Of a stretch of DNA of 64,000 nt, positions 19,687 through 28,892 are shown one piece after another. The stretch lies in the NCBI RefSeq assembly GCF_008632075.1, contig NZ_VWVM01000008.1:124001-188000 (forward strand), in the 5' to 3' direction. Within the stretch, counting starts at the first letter, position 1. Each line of letters opens with the position of its first letter. Origin of the DNA: Candidatus Pantoea gossypiicola. Its GTDB lineage: Bacteria > Pseudomonadota > Gammaproteobacteria > Enterobacterales > Enterobacteriaceae. Under the pieces are notes generated by a model. That model was not told the origin of the DNA and did no database searches. It was given only the letters and a program-made list of their open reading frames with translations. Made by a program: the position numbers and the translations under genes.

Positions 19687-20376
19687 ATGAATACATTGAT
19701 CAAAGCATTCTCTCTCAGCGTTCTGTTTTCATTATCTGCCTCTGCGGTATACGCAGCCGGAATGAAACCCGAGGTACCGGTATTATTCCTCGACGATCAA
19801 AATCGTGAAGTCACCATCAATGTGCTGAATACCGATAACAGTACCGCACTGCTGCACAGTAGCCTGCAGACCATTCCTGAAGATCCGGAAAATAAGCTGA
19901 TTATTACGCCACAACTGGTGCGTGTCGATGGTGGAAAAAAACAGCAGATCCGTGTGGTATTAAAAGATGGCGTGAAGCTTGATAAGCAAAAAATGCAGCG
20001 CATTGATTTTGTTTCTATCCCCCAGGATGATGGCAAGAAAAATCGCGCCCGTATTCTGATTGGCCAGAATATTCCGGTCATTATTTCTCCCGCTGATCTG
20101 CCTTTAAATACTTCGCCCTGGACTGGTCTGACTTTCCAGCGCACAGGTTCATCCCTGAGCGTTGAGAACCCTACGCCTTATATTGTCAGACTGACCAAAC
20201 AGGTGGACCTGCTGCCCGGTAAGCAGTCGGTTGAGCTGAAAAACACCTACATTCTGCCCGGCGAGAAATTTTCTGTGTCTTTGCCTGCGAGTGCAGCAGA
20301 CAACGTGACATCAGTTCGTCTGCACCCTGTTACCCGGTACGGAATATTGACCACGCCGTTCGATGCGAAGTTATAA
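19687..20376 (+). CDS. Periplasmic fimbrial chaperone (PapD family)
   Basis: The 229-residue protein has a signal peptide (about 1-22) and the two immunoglobulin-like domains of PapD chaperones. The subunit-anchoring segment TPQLVRVDGGKKQQIRVV (residues about 74-91) and the domain-2 region PGEKFSV are recognisable. The start MNTLIKAF at 19687 begins the signal peptide; an upstream in-frame ATG adds 17 residues that do not fit. It holds subunits in the periplasm and hands them to the usher coded next. Confidence 0.88.
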   Translation: MNTLIKAFSLSVLFSLSASAVYAAGMKPEVPVLFLDDQNREVTINVLNTDNSTALLHSSLQTIPEDPENKLIITPQLVRVDGGKKQQIRVVLKDGVKLDKQKMQRIDFVSIPQDDGKKNRARILIGQNIPVIISPADLPLNTSPWTGLTFQRTGSSLSVENPTPYIVRLTKQVDLLPGKQSVELKNTYILPGEKFSVSLPASAADNVTSVRLHPVTRYGILTTPFDAKL

Positions 20377-20394
20377 GTACGACTGCTGTCAGCC

Positions 20395-22758
20395 ATGAAA
20401 CCATTTTTACTATTCGGCCTTTTTATCACTTCAGCCAATGCGCTGGCGGCAAACGGTTATGACCAGGAGATGCTGAAAGCACTCGGCTACGACGCCAGTG
20501 CCGCAGAACTGCTTGATGCAGGCACGCATTTTCTTCCGGGCGAACAACCCGTCAATATTGTCGTTAATGATCAGAGTAAAGGCGTACATATCCTGACGTT
20601 CGATCAGGCTGGCAATCCCTGCTGGTCAGTCGAACTGTTGCAAACGCTGGGTGTTAATCCTGAACGCTTTCGTCGCGTGGATCACGCTGCCTGTCTGCAA
20701 CTGCCGATAGAAAGCCCGATCCTGATGGAACAACAGGTCGATCGCAGCAGCCTTTTGCTCAGGGTTCCGGCCAGCGATCTGTTAAATGAACAGCACTATT
20801 CCAGCGGGGGTAACGCCCTGATTGTTAACTACGATGGCCGACGCTATCAGTATCAGACGCGCGCCGGAGAGAACCACGACTCCCAGACGCTGACCTCTGA
20901 GATCGGTGCCAACATCAATAACTGGATTTTCCGCAGCGGGCAGAGTTACGCCAGTCAGGATGAAAAGCATCAGTTGACCCGGCTCTACAGCTATGGCCAG
21001 CGTTCCGTTCCCGGCTGGGCTTCGGTGATACAGATTGGTGAGATCACCGCGGGTGATTCATTGTTCTCAGGTATCAATCTGCTGGGCGCACAAATAGTGC
21101 CGGAGCGCGGGTTACAGAATGGCGGAAACGGTGGTGTTTCGCTGGATCTGCTGGTGTCACAAGCGGGTAACGCTGAAGTCTGGCAGGCTGGCATTTTGCT
21201 GAAGACCTTTCAGGTTAAAGCCGGTATGAATACACTCGCGGACATCCCAGCCATCAATCAGTCAGACGATTTTGAGATCATCAGCCACGATCAGTCCGGC
21301 AATCGTCAGCAGCAGACTATTCCCTACATTCAGGCGAAAGCCAACCTTACACTGGCAGATGCCGGAACCTCTCTGGCTGTTGGACGACTGCGTTTAACCG
21401 ATGAGCAGTTCCCTCTGGTGGTCGGTTCCACCAGTGTTTATCAGAATCACTTTATGGCGGTAATGGCGGGCGGACTGGTTAGCGAGAATTATCAGGCCGC
21501 TTCCTGGCGCACCACGCTGCGGCTTACCGAACGTCTGATGGTCTCTGTGACACAGACCGCATCGCGCGCGCAGGATGCGGCGGAGAGTGAAGATAAAAAA
21601 CAGGGATTAAATCATCAGATCAGCGTCAGCGCAGGCGTGACGCCCCGTTTGTCAGTGACCTCTTCTGCTGGCTTTCGTAGCCGGGACTATATGGACCCGG
21701 GCAGTTCATGGAGTTCAAAAAAAACCAGTGAGCAGAATGGCCAGACCAAATCTCAATATGCTGTCGGGCTGAGCTACAGTCAGCCGCAGCTTGGCGTGCT
21801 CTCATTTTCCGGCAGCCTGTCGCAGAACTGGCAGGGATCAGAAAACGTAGGCTATATCTTCAGCTGGGGCCGCGCCTTCGGGAAAGTGAACGTTAACCTC
21901 GGCATCCAGAAAAACCGGCTGACGCTGGATCAGCGTCGTACCGATGACCGTTACGTTTACCTCAACCTCTCTGTTCCACTGGGTAACAGCAGCAGCATGC
22001 GCAGTTGGGTCAGCGAGACTAATCATAAAACCCGGACGGGAATCGGCTTTGACAGTACCCTGAATGACAAATTTGCCTGGAGCCTGTCGGGAGAGAAAAG
22101 TCAGCAGGAAGATGCGTCGATTGCCGGTTCCGCGACCTGGACCACCAAATATAGCCAGTTCAGCGGTGGCGCGTCACGCACTGAAAACACCACCAGCTAT
22201 AATCTGGGTGCGCGCGGCGGTGCCGTCTTGCACGGCGAGGGGCTGACCTTTACGCCCCGTAAAGTGGGCGATACTTTTGGCATTATTTCACTCAACAGTC
22301 CGCAGTCGGATGTGAAGATTCGCACCCCTGGCGGCACGGTGTGGAGCGATCGCAGCGGCCATGCCATCGCCTCATGGACCCCGTGGCAGAAGAATACGGT
22401 GCAGATTGAAAACCAGAGCCTGCCAAAAAACGTTCAGATTATTAGCGGCATTGCCGACATCACGCCTTACCGCGGTGCGGTGGTGCCGGTTATTCTGCCA
22501 GCCTTCACCGTACGCCGTGCACTGGTGAGCTTCCCGGCTAATGAAGGCCCGACGCCGGGCGCACCGGTAAAAAATGGCAAAGGAACGCTGATCGCTTTTG
22601 TTAATGAAGATGGCACGCTGTTTTTCGACGACCTGCCGGACGAGCCGCTGTTTAGCCTGCGCCACAATGGCTCCCAATGTGAACTGAAACTTACCACGCC
22701 CTGGTATGACGAGCCTGGCACCCTTTATGCTTCACTTTCTGCGAGATGCGTCCTATGA
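20395..22758 (+). CDS. Outer-membrane fimbrial usher
   Basis: The 787-residue protein has a signal peptide (about 1-18), an N-terminal periplasmic domain, a long beta-barrel and a C-terminal domain with two Cys (QCELKL ... ARCVL). It resembles the usher of the YhcD type rather than classic FimD (about 830-880 residues) and is somewhat shorter. It should form the pore through which the DUF1120 subunits are assembled. Its stop overlaps the next start in ATGA at 22755-22758. Confidence 0.87.
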   Translation: MKPFLLFGLFITSANALAANGYDQEMLKALGYDASAAELLDAGTHFLPGEQPVNIVVNDQSKGVHILTFDQAGNPCWSVELLQTLGVNPERFRRVDHAACLQLPIESPILMEQQVDRSSLLLRVPASDLLNEQHYSSGGNALIVNYDGRRYQYQTRAGENHDSQTLTSEIGANINNWIFRSGQSYASQDEKHQLTRLYSYGQRSVPGWASVIQIGEITAGDSLFSGINLLGAQIVPERGLQNGGNGGVSLDLLVSQAGNAEVWQAGILLKTFQVKAGMNTLADIPAINQSDDFEIISHDQSGNRQQQTIPYIQAKANLTLADAGTSLAVGRLRLTDEQFPLVVGSTSVYQNHFMAVMAGGLVSENYQAASWRTTLRLTERLMVSVTQTASRAQDAAESEDKKQGLNHQISVSAGVTPRLSVTSSAGFRSRDYMDPGSSWSSKKTSEQNGQTKSQYAVGLSYSQPQLGVLSFSGSLSQNWQGSENVGYIFSWGRAFGKVNVNLGIQKNRLTLDQRRTDDRYVYLNLSVPLGNSSSMRSWVSETNHKTRTGIGFDSTLNDKFAWSLSGEKSQQEDASIAGSATWTTKYSQFSGGASRTENTTSYNLGARGGAVLHGEGLTFTPRKVGDTFGIISLNSPQSDVKIRTPGGTVWSDRSGHAIASWTPWQKNTVQIENQSLPKNVQIISGIADITPYRGAVVPVILPAFTVRRALVSFPANEGPTPGAPVKNGKGTLIAFVNEDGTLFFDDLPDEPLFSLRHNGSQCELKLTTPWYDEPGTLYASLSARCVL

Positions 22759-23306
22759 AACAGCAATCCATTCTGTCACTGCTGCTGGCTATCAGCGGCC
22801 TTTTTACTGCCACAATCCTTCATGCAGAATGCGAGGTTCAGCTCAGTGAGCCTCACATAAATTATGGCGAAATGACTCGCGGCGAATTGCTCTCACGTCC
22901 CGGAAATGCACTTTCCGCCGCAGAGCTGCGCATGGGTGACGAACGTGAATCAGAGATCACCGTGATCTGTGACCGTCCGACACCGCTGACTCTGACATTT
23001 ACCGGACCGCCTAAAGATAACCAGAACTATCAATTTGGTGAGCAGGGTCGGGCAACGCTGACCTTACATGATGTAACGATTGACGATCGCCCGGTAATGA
23101 TCGAAAGCGCAGGAAATGAGGCTGCGAAAATGGCGTTTACGGCCAGCAATCCGATGCGGTTCCGGAAAGAGGGCCAGATTGTCTCGGGCAGTACTTTACG
23201 TGCGAAGGTGACGATTGCGACATGGCTGCCCTCCAGCGCCACCCGCGTTAGCGATCGTCAGCACTGGCAGCTGAACGGCAGCTTTCTGGTCAGCAGCGAC
23301 GGATAA
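22755..23306 (+). CDS. DUF1120-family minor or tip fimbrial subunit
   Basis: The 183-residue protein has a signal peptide ending HAEC (about residue 24) and a DUF1120-like beta-rich domain with two Cys (C26 and another near residue 73, VICDRP). The start ATG at 22755 overlaps the usher stop, so it is translated by coupling; an ATG nine bases upstream is also in frame. Last gene of the operon; position and divergence from the first gene suggest a tip or anchor role. Confidence 0.78.
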   Translation: MKQQSILSLLLAISGLFTATILHAECEVQLSEPHINYGEMTRGELLSRPGNALSAAELRMGDERESEITVICDRPTPLTLTFTGPPKDNQNYQFGEQGRATLTLHDVTIDDRPVMIESAGNEAAKMAFTASNPMRFRKEGQIVSGSTLRAKVTIATWLPSSATRVSDRQHWQLNGSFLVSSDG

Positions 23307-23396
23307 TCTTCCCGCCCACAATTCCCACCCCACCCTATTCCCCCGCGCAGGCCCCATGCTATCTTGTGGTTTTGATTTTTTCAGTGGGCAAAACAG

Positions 23397-24494
23397 ATGA
23401 CAAAGTTGCGGGTAGGGATCGTATTTGGCGGCAAATCGGCTGAGCATGAGGTGTCGTTGCAGTCGGCCAAAAATATCCTTGAGGCGATCGACAAAACCAG
23501 GTTTGACGTGGTGTTGCTGGGCATCGACAAACAGGGACACTGGCGTCTGCATGATGCGTCGAACTTCTTACTGAACGCTGAAAATCCGGCGCTGATCGCG
23601 CTGAATCACGCCGCTGAAGATGTGGCACTGGTGCCGGGTAACACGCAGCAGCAAATCATCACCCGCCACAACGCCCATCCGCTGTCGCAGATCGACGTTA
23701 TCTTCCCTATCGTGCACGGTACGCTGGGTGAAGATGGTTCCCTGCAGGGTCTGCTGCGCATGGCCTCGCTACCCTTCGTCGGTTCCGACGTGCTGGGTTC
23801 TGCAGTCAGCATGGATAAGGATTTCACCAAACGTCTGTTACGCGATGCTGGTCTCAACGTCGCGCCATGGCTGAGCGTCACTCAGGCACAACGTGCCCAC
23901 CTGGACGCCGAAGCCGTGATAGCCCGCTTTGGCCTGCCGCTGTTTATCAAACCTGCCAACCAGGGTTCATCAGTTGGCGTCAGCAAAGTGGATAGCATTG
24001 AAGAATTTGATGCTGCGCTGACACTGGCCTTCTCCTTTGACCGCAAAGTGCTGATTGAGCAGGGTATCAAAGGCCGGGAGATTGAGTGCGCAGTGCTCGG
24101 CAACGATGCGCCCGAAGCCAGTCCCTGCGGCGAAGTGGTGGTGCATGACGCCTTCTACTCTTATGACACCAAATATATCTCTGAAAGCGGTGCACAGACG
24201 GTAGTGCCGGCAGCCATTGCAGCGGAAACCAGCGATGCAATCCGTGACGTCGCTATCAAAGCCTTCTCCGCGCTGGAGTGCTTTGGCATGGCGCGCGTCG
24301 ATGTGTTCCTGACCGATGACGGCAAGATTATCGTCAATGAAGTGAATACTCTGCCCGGCTTCACCAATATCAGCATGTACCCGAAGCTGTGGCAGGCGGC
24401 CGGACTCAGTTATCAGGGTTTGATCAGCCGTCTGATCGACCTGGCGATTGAACGCCATCAGCAGGCCAGCACCCTGAAAAGCAGCGTCAGCTGA
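23397..24494 (+). CDS. ddlA: D-alanine--D-alanine ligase A
   Basis: Ddl joins two D-Ala with ATP for the peptidoglycan stem peptide. The 365-residue protein is of the longer DdlA type (E. coli 364), not DdlB (306). It starts [24 protein letters not shown] and shows the ATP-grasp elements [29 protein letters not shown] and the Mg2+/substrate loop [16 protein letters not shown]. The gene is monocistronic and converges with the cyclase gene; the 20-base gap contains part of a perfect seven-base hairpin (24506-24526). Confidence 0.96.
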   Translation: MTKLRVGIVFGGKSAEHEVSLQSAKNILEAIDKTRFDVVLLGIDKQGHWRLHDASNFLLNAENPALIALNHAAEDVALVPGNTQQQIITRHNAHPLSQIDVIFPIVHGTLGEDGSLQGLLRMASLPFVGSDVLGSAVSMDKDFTKRLLRDAGLNVAPWLSVTQAQRAHLDAEAVIARFGLPLFIKPANQGSSVGVSKVDSIEEFDAALTLAFSFDRKVLIEQGIKGREIECAVLGNDAPEASPCGEVVVHDAFYSYDTKYISESGAQTVVPAAIAAETSDAIRDVAIKAFSALECFGMARVDVFLTDDGKIIVNEVNTLPGFTNISMYPKLWQAAGLSYQGLISRLIDLAIERHQQASTLKSSVS

Positions 24495-24514
24495 CCGAAC
24501 CCGGTGACGTGGTG

Positions 24515-25936
24515 TTATGCCACGTCGCTGGTAATCGTGCGGTAGTTAACCGGCGAAGTCTGATTACGGCCATTGCGCTTCGACAGATAGAGATTTTTAT
24601 CCGCCGCAGAGATTAGCCGGTTGATCACGCGATGCCATTCCGTCACCTCATCGGCACTGCCATGGGCCAGCCCCAGGCTGACGGTCACCGTAGCCGTGCT
24701 ACCCTGCAACCAGAACTTCTCTTTCGCCATCTTCTGCCGAATCGCCTCCGCCAGAAAATAGAGCTTTTCCGCGTTCTGGTCGAACAGCACCACCACAAAC
24801 TCCTCTCCGCCAAAGCGACAGATGCGCCCCGCTTTACCCACCACCCGCTGCATCCGGCGGGCGATCTCTTCCAGAACGCTATCACCTGCATCGTGACCAA
24901 AATTGTCATTAATGGCTTTGAAGTAATCGACATCCAGCAGGATCACGCCCACTTTACGATCCGGGAAAATCGGCTCAGCACGCAGGCTTTCATATAAACC
25001 GGAACGTGACAGCAGGCGGGTCAGGAAATCATAATTCGCGCGCAATGCCAGACGCTGATTAAGCTGGCGGATTGCATCCATACTTGCGGCCACGATCAGC
25101 GGACTGATCGCGATGGTCGCCACGCCCAGCCGCGCAGAGGTCAGATGGCTAAGCGGCAGCAGATTGTCATCGCCCTGAATGTTCATCACACCATGAGAAA
25201 CCAGAATGATTTCGGTAATGCCGGTCAGCAGGATCACCAGGCTGGTCAGCGGCATCGGCAACACAATGGCGCACCAGACCAGCGCCGGAACCGGCAGCGT
25301 CAGGCTGCCCGCGCCGCCCATCATCGCACCGATCATCAGCGAAACCACCACGGCGATGACCGGTGCCAGCTTGCGGATTTGCAGAAACTGGCGGGGCGAC
25401 AGTGACGACCAGTCACGCGTCAGCAAAAAGGGCAGCAGCATCAGCCCGGTTGAGAACTGCTCGCTGAACCAGTCACCCCATGCTACCGCCAGTCTGGAAT
25501 CAAAATCAGCCTGCTGTGCCAGCGCTCCCCAGCTGGCACAGGCTAGCGCAGCCAGCAGACAGGCAGGAAAAATACGCAGCACACTGGTAATACGCTCGCT
25601 GCCGGAGTCGTGCTGAAGATGCTTTACCAGCAGCGTGGCGGCCACCAGCACAAACAGAAGATTTGCCAGGTTGAGGGTAAATGCAGAGAGTGCCCAGCCG
25701 GAAAATACGGTGTCGTTAAACACCATTGCGGCAAAGATGGCCAGATAAGAGCGGGTCTGATGCAGAAAAGGATTACGGACGATAACGCCAGTGACGATCG
25801 CGTTGACTGGCCAGAACAGAGACAGCTCCTGAGGGAAACGGAGGTGTCCGCCGATAAAGCAAAACAGCAGCGTGATCAAAAACAGCAAAAATGCGTTCGT
25901 CTTAGCGTTGTGCTCTTCAAACAGCTGTATGCGCAT
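24515..25936 (-). CDS. MASE1-GGDEF diguanylate cyclase
   Basis: The 473-residue protein has an N-terminal MASE1 membrane sensor (eight or so hydrophobic segments, residues about 13-285) and a C-terminal GGDEF domain with the active-site motif GGEEF at 376-380 and the Mg2+ Asp in LLDVDYFKAIND (about 333-344). Five residues before GGEEF there is no RxxD, so no product-inhibition site is visible. It should make c-di-GMP in response to a membrane signal. In Enterobacterales this often favours biofilm; the fimbrial operon lies one gene away, but a link is only suggestive. Confidence 0.9.
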   Translation of the reverse strand: MRIQLFEEHNAKTNAFLLFLITLLFCFIGGHLRFPQELSLFWPVNAIVTGVIVRNPFLHQTRSYLAIFAAMVFNDTVFSGWALSAFTLNLANLLFVLVAATLLVKHLQHDSGSERITSVLRIFPACLLAALACASWGALAQQADFDSRLAVAWGDWFSEQFSTGLMLLPFLLTRDWSSLSPRQFLQIRKLAPVIAVVVSLMIGAMMGGAGSLTLPVPALVWCAIVLPMPLTSLVILLTGITEIILVSHGVMNIQGDDNLLPLSHLTSARLGVATIAISPLIVAASMDAIRQLNQRLALRANYDFLTRLLSRSGLYESLRAEPIFPDRKVGVILLDVDYFKAINDNFGHDAGDSVLEEIARRMQRVVGKAGRICRFGGEEFVVVLFDQNAEKLYFLAEAIRQKMAKEKFWLQGSTATVTVSLGLAHGSADEVTEWHRVINRLISAADKNLYLSKRNGRNQTSPVNYRTITSDVA

Positions 25937-26135
25937 ACATCCGGACCTTGTCGCAGAGAGGCTGGCTGTCCACGCCAGCCTGAACAGGCGCGTGGTGTCA
26001 GAATGATTAAATCCTGCATACCCTCAATGTCATCCGGCGATAAAACCTCATTTCGTGGGCTGATTCAGGAAAGTTATCCTGCAGAGGCTAAACCCATCAG
26101 ATGACAGCAGAAATTGGGAACTTATTATGCCTCGC

Positions 26136-26169
26136 AAATAAAAAAATCGGATATCCGAGATATCCGATT
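26136..26169 (-). terminator. Terminator of the carbonic anhydrase-SulP operon
   Basis: AATCGGATATC and GATATCCGATT form a perfect 11-base stem with a three-base loop. On the minus strand it is followed by TTTTTT. It ends transcription coming from the SulP gene. Confidence 0.88.
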
Positions 26170-26205
26170 CTTGCCTTTTAAACGACTTTACCGTTGCGCT
26201 AAGCG

Positions 26206-27681
26206 CTATTTTACCGCAACCGGCCACTGACTCAGGCGAATGCCGCGTTTATCGGCGTTATCACCAAAATCTTTCAGCACCGCTTTAACGTCCGGATCGA
26301 TATATTCCGCATTGTCGTTATCCACGATGACCACGCTGTTCTCCGGAATCTCGTCCAGCAATCCCTGCAACTTTGGATTGTGCATAAAGGTCAGGTTCTG
26401 CTGGAAACGCAGCACGTAATGGTCATCATAGCGGGTAAGCTGCAGTGCGTTGCGATGGCTCTTATAGATGCTGTAGAGGATTTGCGTGGCGATACCGATG
26501 CCAATACCAACCAGCATACCCAGCGTGATAATCCCGACGATGGTGGCCAGAAACGGCACGTACTGCTGTGCCCCCATCCGGAACTGCTCAACAAAGAGTT
26601 TGGGTGTCGCCAGCTTATAGCCCGTATAGAGCAGCACGGCAGCCAGGCTGGCCAGCGGAATGGCATTCAGCATCTCGCTGAACCACATGCCGCAAATCAG
26701 CAGCAGCACGCCGTGGATGAAGATTGAGAGCTTCGTCTGCGCGCCTGCACTGACGTTAACCGAGCTACGCACAATCACTGCCGTGATCGGCATCGCCCCA
26801 AAAAAACCGGCCGCCAGGTTACCGATACCCTGCGCGAACATCTCTTTGTTGGGCGACGGCGCGGGCGTCTGAGGGCGCAATTTTTTCAGCGCCTCCTGAC
26901 TCAGCAGCGTTTCCAGACTGGCAACCAGTGCTAAAGTCACCGCCACTACCCAGACCTGTGGATTCTGCCAGGCCATCCAGTCGGGCGTTTCCAGTTCAGC
27001 CACCAGTGCGGAAACGCTGTCAAATGCAGGCAACGAAATGCGCGCCAGCCCCTGCGTCATTTCAGGGAAGAGCCGCCCTCCTGCTACCGTCGCCAGACAG
27101 CCGATCAGCACCGCAATCAGCGGGCCAGGGATCCAGGCCAGCGCTTTGATCCGTTTTACTGGCGCGGTCGTCCAGAGACAGAGAATGGCCAGGCCGACAC
27201 CCGCCACCAGGATTGCGGGCAGCGAGAAGGTCATCTGGCCGGTCACCAGGGACACCAGCTCCGCATCGCCAGCGGCACCCAGCGCTACCGGAATCTGCTG
27301 CATAATCAGCAGCAGGCCAATCGCCGCCAGCATTCCTTTTATTACGCTACCTGGCACCAGCGAAATAAACCGCCCGGCGCGCAGCAGGCCGAACAGGCAT
27401 TGCAGTGCCCCAGCGATAATCAGCGCAGTGAGAAAAGCAGAGAAGCTGCCCAATGATGCCATTGAGGCGACAACGATGGTGACGAGTCCCGCCGCCGGCC
27501 CACTCACAGCAAACCGGGATGGGCTTAGCGACGTCACCACCAGACCGCCAATCACACCGGTCAGCAGACCGGCAAACGGAGGTAATCCGCTGGCCTGTGC
27601 GATGCCAAGGCAGAGCGGCAAGGCGACCAGGAAAACCACCAGACCCGCAGGAATATCGCGACGCAGGGTATCGAGGTTCAT
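26206..27681 (-). CDS. SulP family anion transporter, probably for bicarbonate
   Basis: The 491-residue protein has about ten to twelve membrane segments with the SulP N-terminal signature DIPAGLVVFLVALPLCLGIA and a short C-terminal STAS-like region (about 415-491). SulP proteins carry sulfate, bicarbonate or dicarboxylates. Here the start overlaps the stop of a carbonic anhydrase gene (ATGA), an arrangement known for bicarbonate-type SulP proteins, so bicarbonate is the best guess. It could still be a sulfate permease. Confidence 0.88.
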   Translation of the reverse strand: MNLDTLRRDIPAGLVVFLVALPLCLGIAQASGLPPFAGLLTGVIGGLVVTSLSPSRFAVSGPAAGLVTIVVASMASLGSFSAFLTALIIAGALQCLFGLLRAGRFISLVPGSVIKGMLAAIGLLLIMQQIPVALGAAGDAELVSLVTGQMTFSLPAILVAGVGLAILCLWTTAPVKRIKALAWIPGPLIAVLIGCLATVAGGRLFPEMTQGLARISLPAFDSVSALVAELETPDWMAWQNPQVWVVAVTLALVASLETLLSQEALKKLRPQTPAPSPNKEMFAQGIGNLAAGFFGAMPITAVIVRSSVNVSAGAQTKLSIFIHGVLLLICGMWFSEMLNAIPLASLAAVLLYTGYKLATPKLFVEQFRMGAQQYVPFLATIVGIITLGMLVGIGIGIATQILYSIYKSHRNALQLTRYDDHYVLRFQQNLTFMHNPKLQGLLDEIPENSVVIVDNDNAEYIDPDVKAVLKDFGDNADKRGIRLSQWPVAVK

Positions 27682-28313
27682 AATGAAGGCTCCTCTGCAG
27701 ATTGATGAATCAGCTCTTTGAGATGGCCGGAGCGCAGGTCATAAACGCAACCAAACACCTCCAGTTCCTGGCCCGATTGCCAGATTTGCCTGACCGGTTC
27801 AGATTTCACCAGCCGGGCGAATTGCGCCTTAACATTGGCCTCAACCAGCCGATCGAGCTGTTCACCCGGCGGCGCGTCTGAGAGGGAATTTTCTGTCAGA
27901 CCCGCCTGTATATCATCACGCAGGGTCTGAATGCGTCTCGCCAGCGCGCTCACCTGCCCGTCCAGCACGCTGCCCGGCAGATTTTGCGCGGCTTCTACAC
28001 CGCCGCAGCCATAGTGACCGCTTAATACAATGCGTTTAACGCCGAGAAAGAAGAGTGCGTATTGCAGTACGCTCAGTAAATTGTCATCGTCCTCAATCAC
28101 CATGTTGGCGATATTGCGATGCACAAAGAGTTCGCCAGGATGGGAGCCGGTTAAGACTTCTGCCGGAACGCGACTATCAGAACAGCCAATCCAGAGTGAG
28201 TGCGGCTTTTGCTGATGAAGAAATTTATTAAAATAATCCGGATTACGCTGGCGGCGCTGTAAGGCCCAACTGCGATTTTTCGCTAATAAGGGTTTAAGTG
28301 TCGTCACAATCAT
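27678..28313 (-). CDS. Beta-class carbonic anhydrase
   Basis: The 211-residue enzyme interconverts CO2 and bicarbonate. The zinc ligands and catalytic dyad are present: C44-x-D46-x-R48 in CSDSR, then H100-x-x-C103 in SGHYGCGG. The start at 28313 (MIVTTLKPLL) follows GTAGAGAGAAG; the in-frame region upstream lacks family similarity. It is smaller than E. coli Can (220) and distinct from CynT. Translationally coupled to the SulP transporter gene. Confidence 0.93.
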   Translation of the reverse strand: MIVTTLKPLLAKNRSWALQRRQRNPDYFNKFLHQQKPHSLWIGCSDSRVPAEVLTGSHPGELFVHRNIANMVIEDDDNLLSVLQYALFFLGVKRIVLSGHYGCGGVEAAQNLPGSVLDGQVSALARRIQTLRDDIQAGLTENSLSDAPPGEQLDRLVEANVKAQFARLVKSEPVRQIWQSGQELEVFGCVYDLRSGHLKELIHQSAEEPSL

Positions 28314-28745
28314 CTTCTCTCTACTACCGGGATGTCGCATCCTGGCTAACCACAAAGTGTATCGGCTCACAAATAAAGCGTGAGCCGCCAGGTTAATAAG
28401 AACTGAGTCACAGAAAAAGGTTATAGACGTTAACCAATTTCAATGCACGCGTAATATTTCACAGCGATTTAACAACGCCGCTATTGTCAGTAAACAGTCA
28501 GTAAAGGTCAGGGTTAAGTAAATTTAATTCAGCGACAGAAATGAGGATAAATAAATAAATCGCCTTATTATTTCATTAAAATCAACTATCTAAAATTAAA
28601 AGCAAAATAAACTAAAATTAACGCTGACAAATAAATACAATCAGTAAATGAGGGGATATTAACTGCCATACCAACCGGTGGGCCTTTTACCAGGAATACT
28701 CTTAATTAAAAAATTAACCATTAGCACAATCCACCGGCTTAATTG
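28314..28745. other. AT-rich intergenic region upstream of the carbonic anhydrase operon
   Basis: About 430 bases, very AT-rich in the middle (28500-28660), with no credible gene on either strand. It must hold the promoter of the carbonic anhydrase operon; I cannot name a site with confidence. Confidence 0.5.
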
Positions 28746-28885
28746 CTGACAGGCAGTTAAATATGCCTGTAATACGAGAGGAATGAAGCAAGAGATGATT
28801 AAATTGATTTGCAGCAGAATAGTGACGGCAGTAAGTAAATCAGGACCATTTCTGAACAGAGCCTGAACGAGCAGGCTCTTTTTCT
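28746..28885 (+). ncRNA. Possible small RNA locus with promoter, operator-like palindrome, 23-27-codon frame and terminator
   Basis: A -35-like CTGACA (28746-28751) and a weak -10 TAATAC (28770-28775) are 18 bases apart. Between them lies the inverted repeat ACAGGCA / TGCCTGT. A perfect terminator follows: AGAGCCTG, AACGAG, CAGGCTCT, TTTT (28858-28883). Its T-run is on the plus strand, so it does not serve the minus-strand phosphatase gene. The predicted transcript is about 100 bases. It could code for MKQEMIKLICSR... (28783-28866, 27 codons, or 23 from the ATG at 28795), a short basic peptide, but the AGAGGA site abuts the first ATG. No known family recognised. Confidence 0.35.
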
Positions 28886-28892
28886 TGACGAA

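Noticed and set aside
24506-24526. Hairpin GACGTGG/CCACGTC between ddlA and the cyclase gene
   Set aside because: Perfect seven-base stem but no T-run on either side; not called a terminator.
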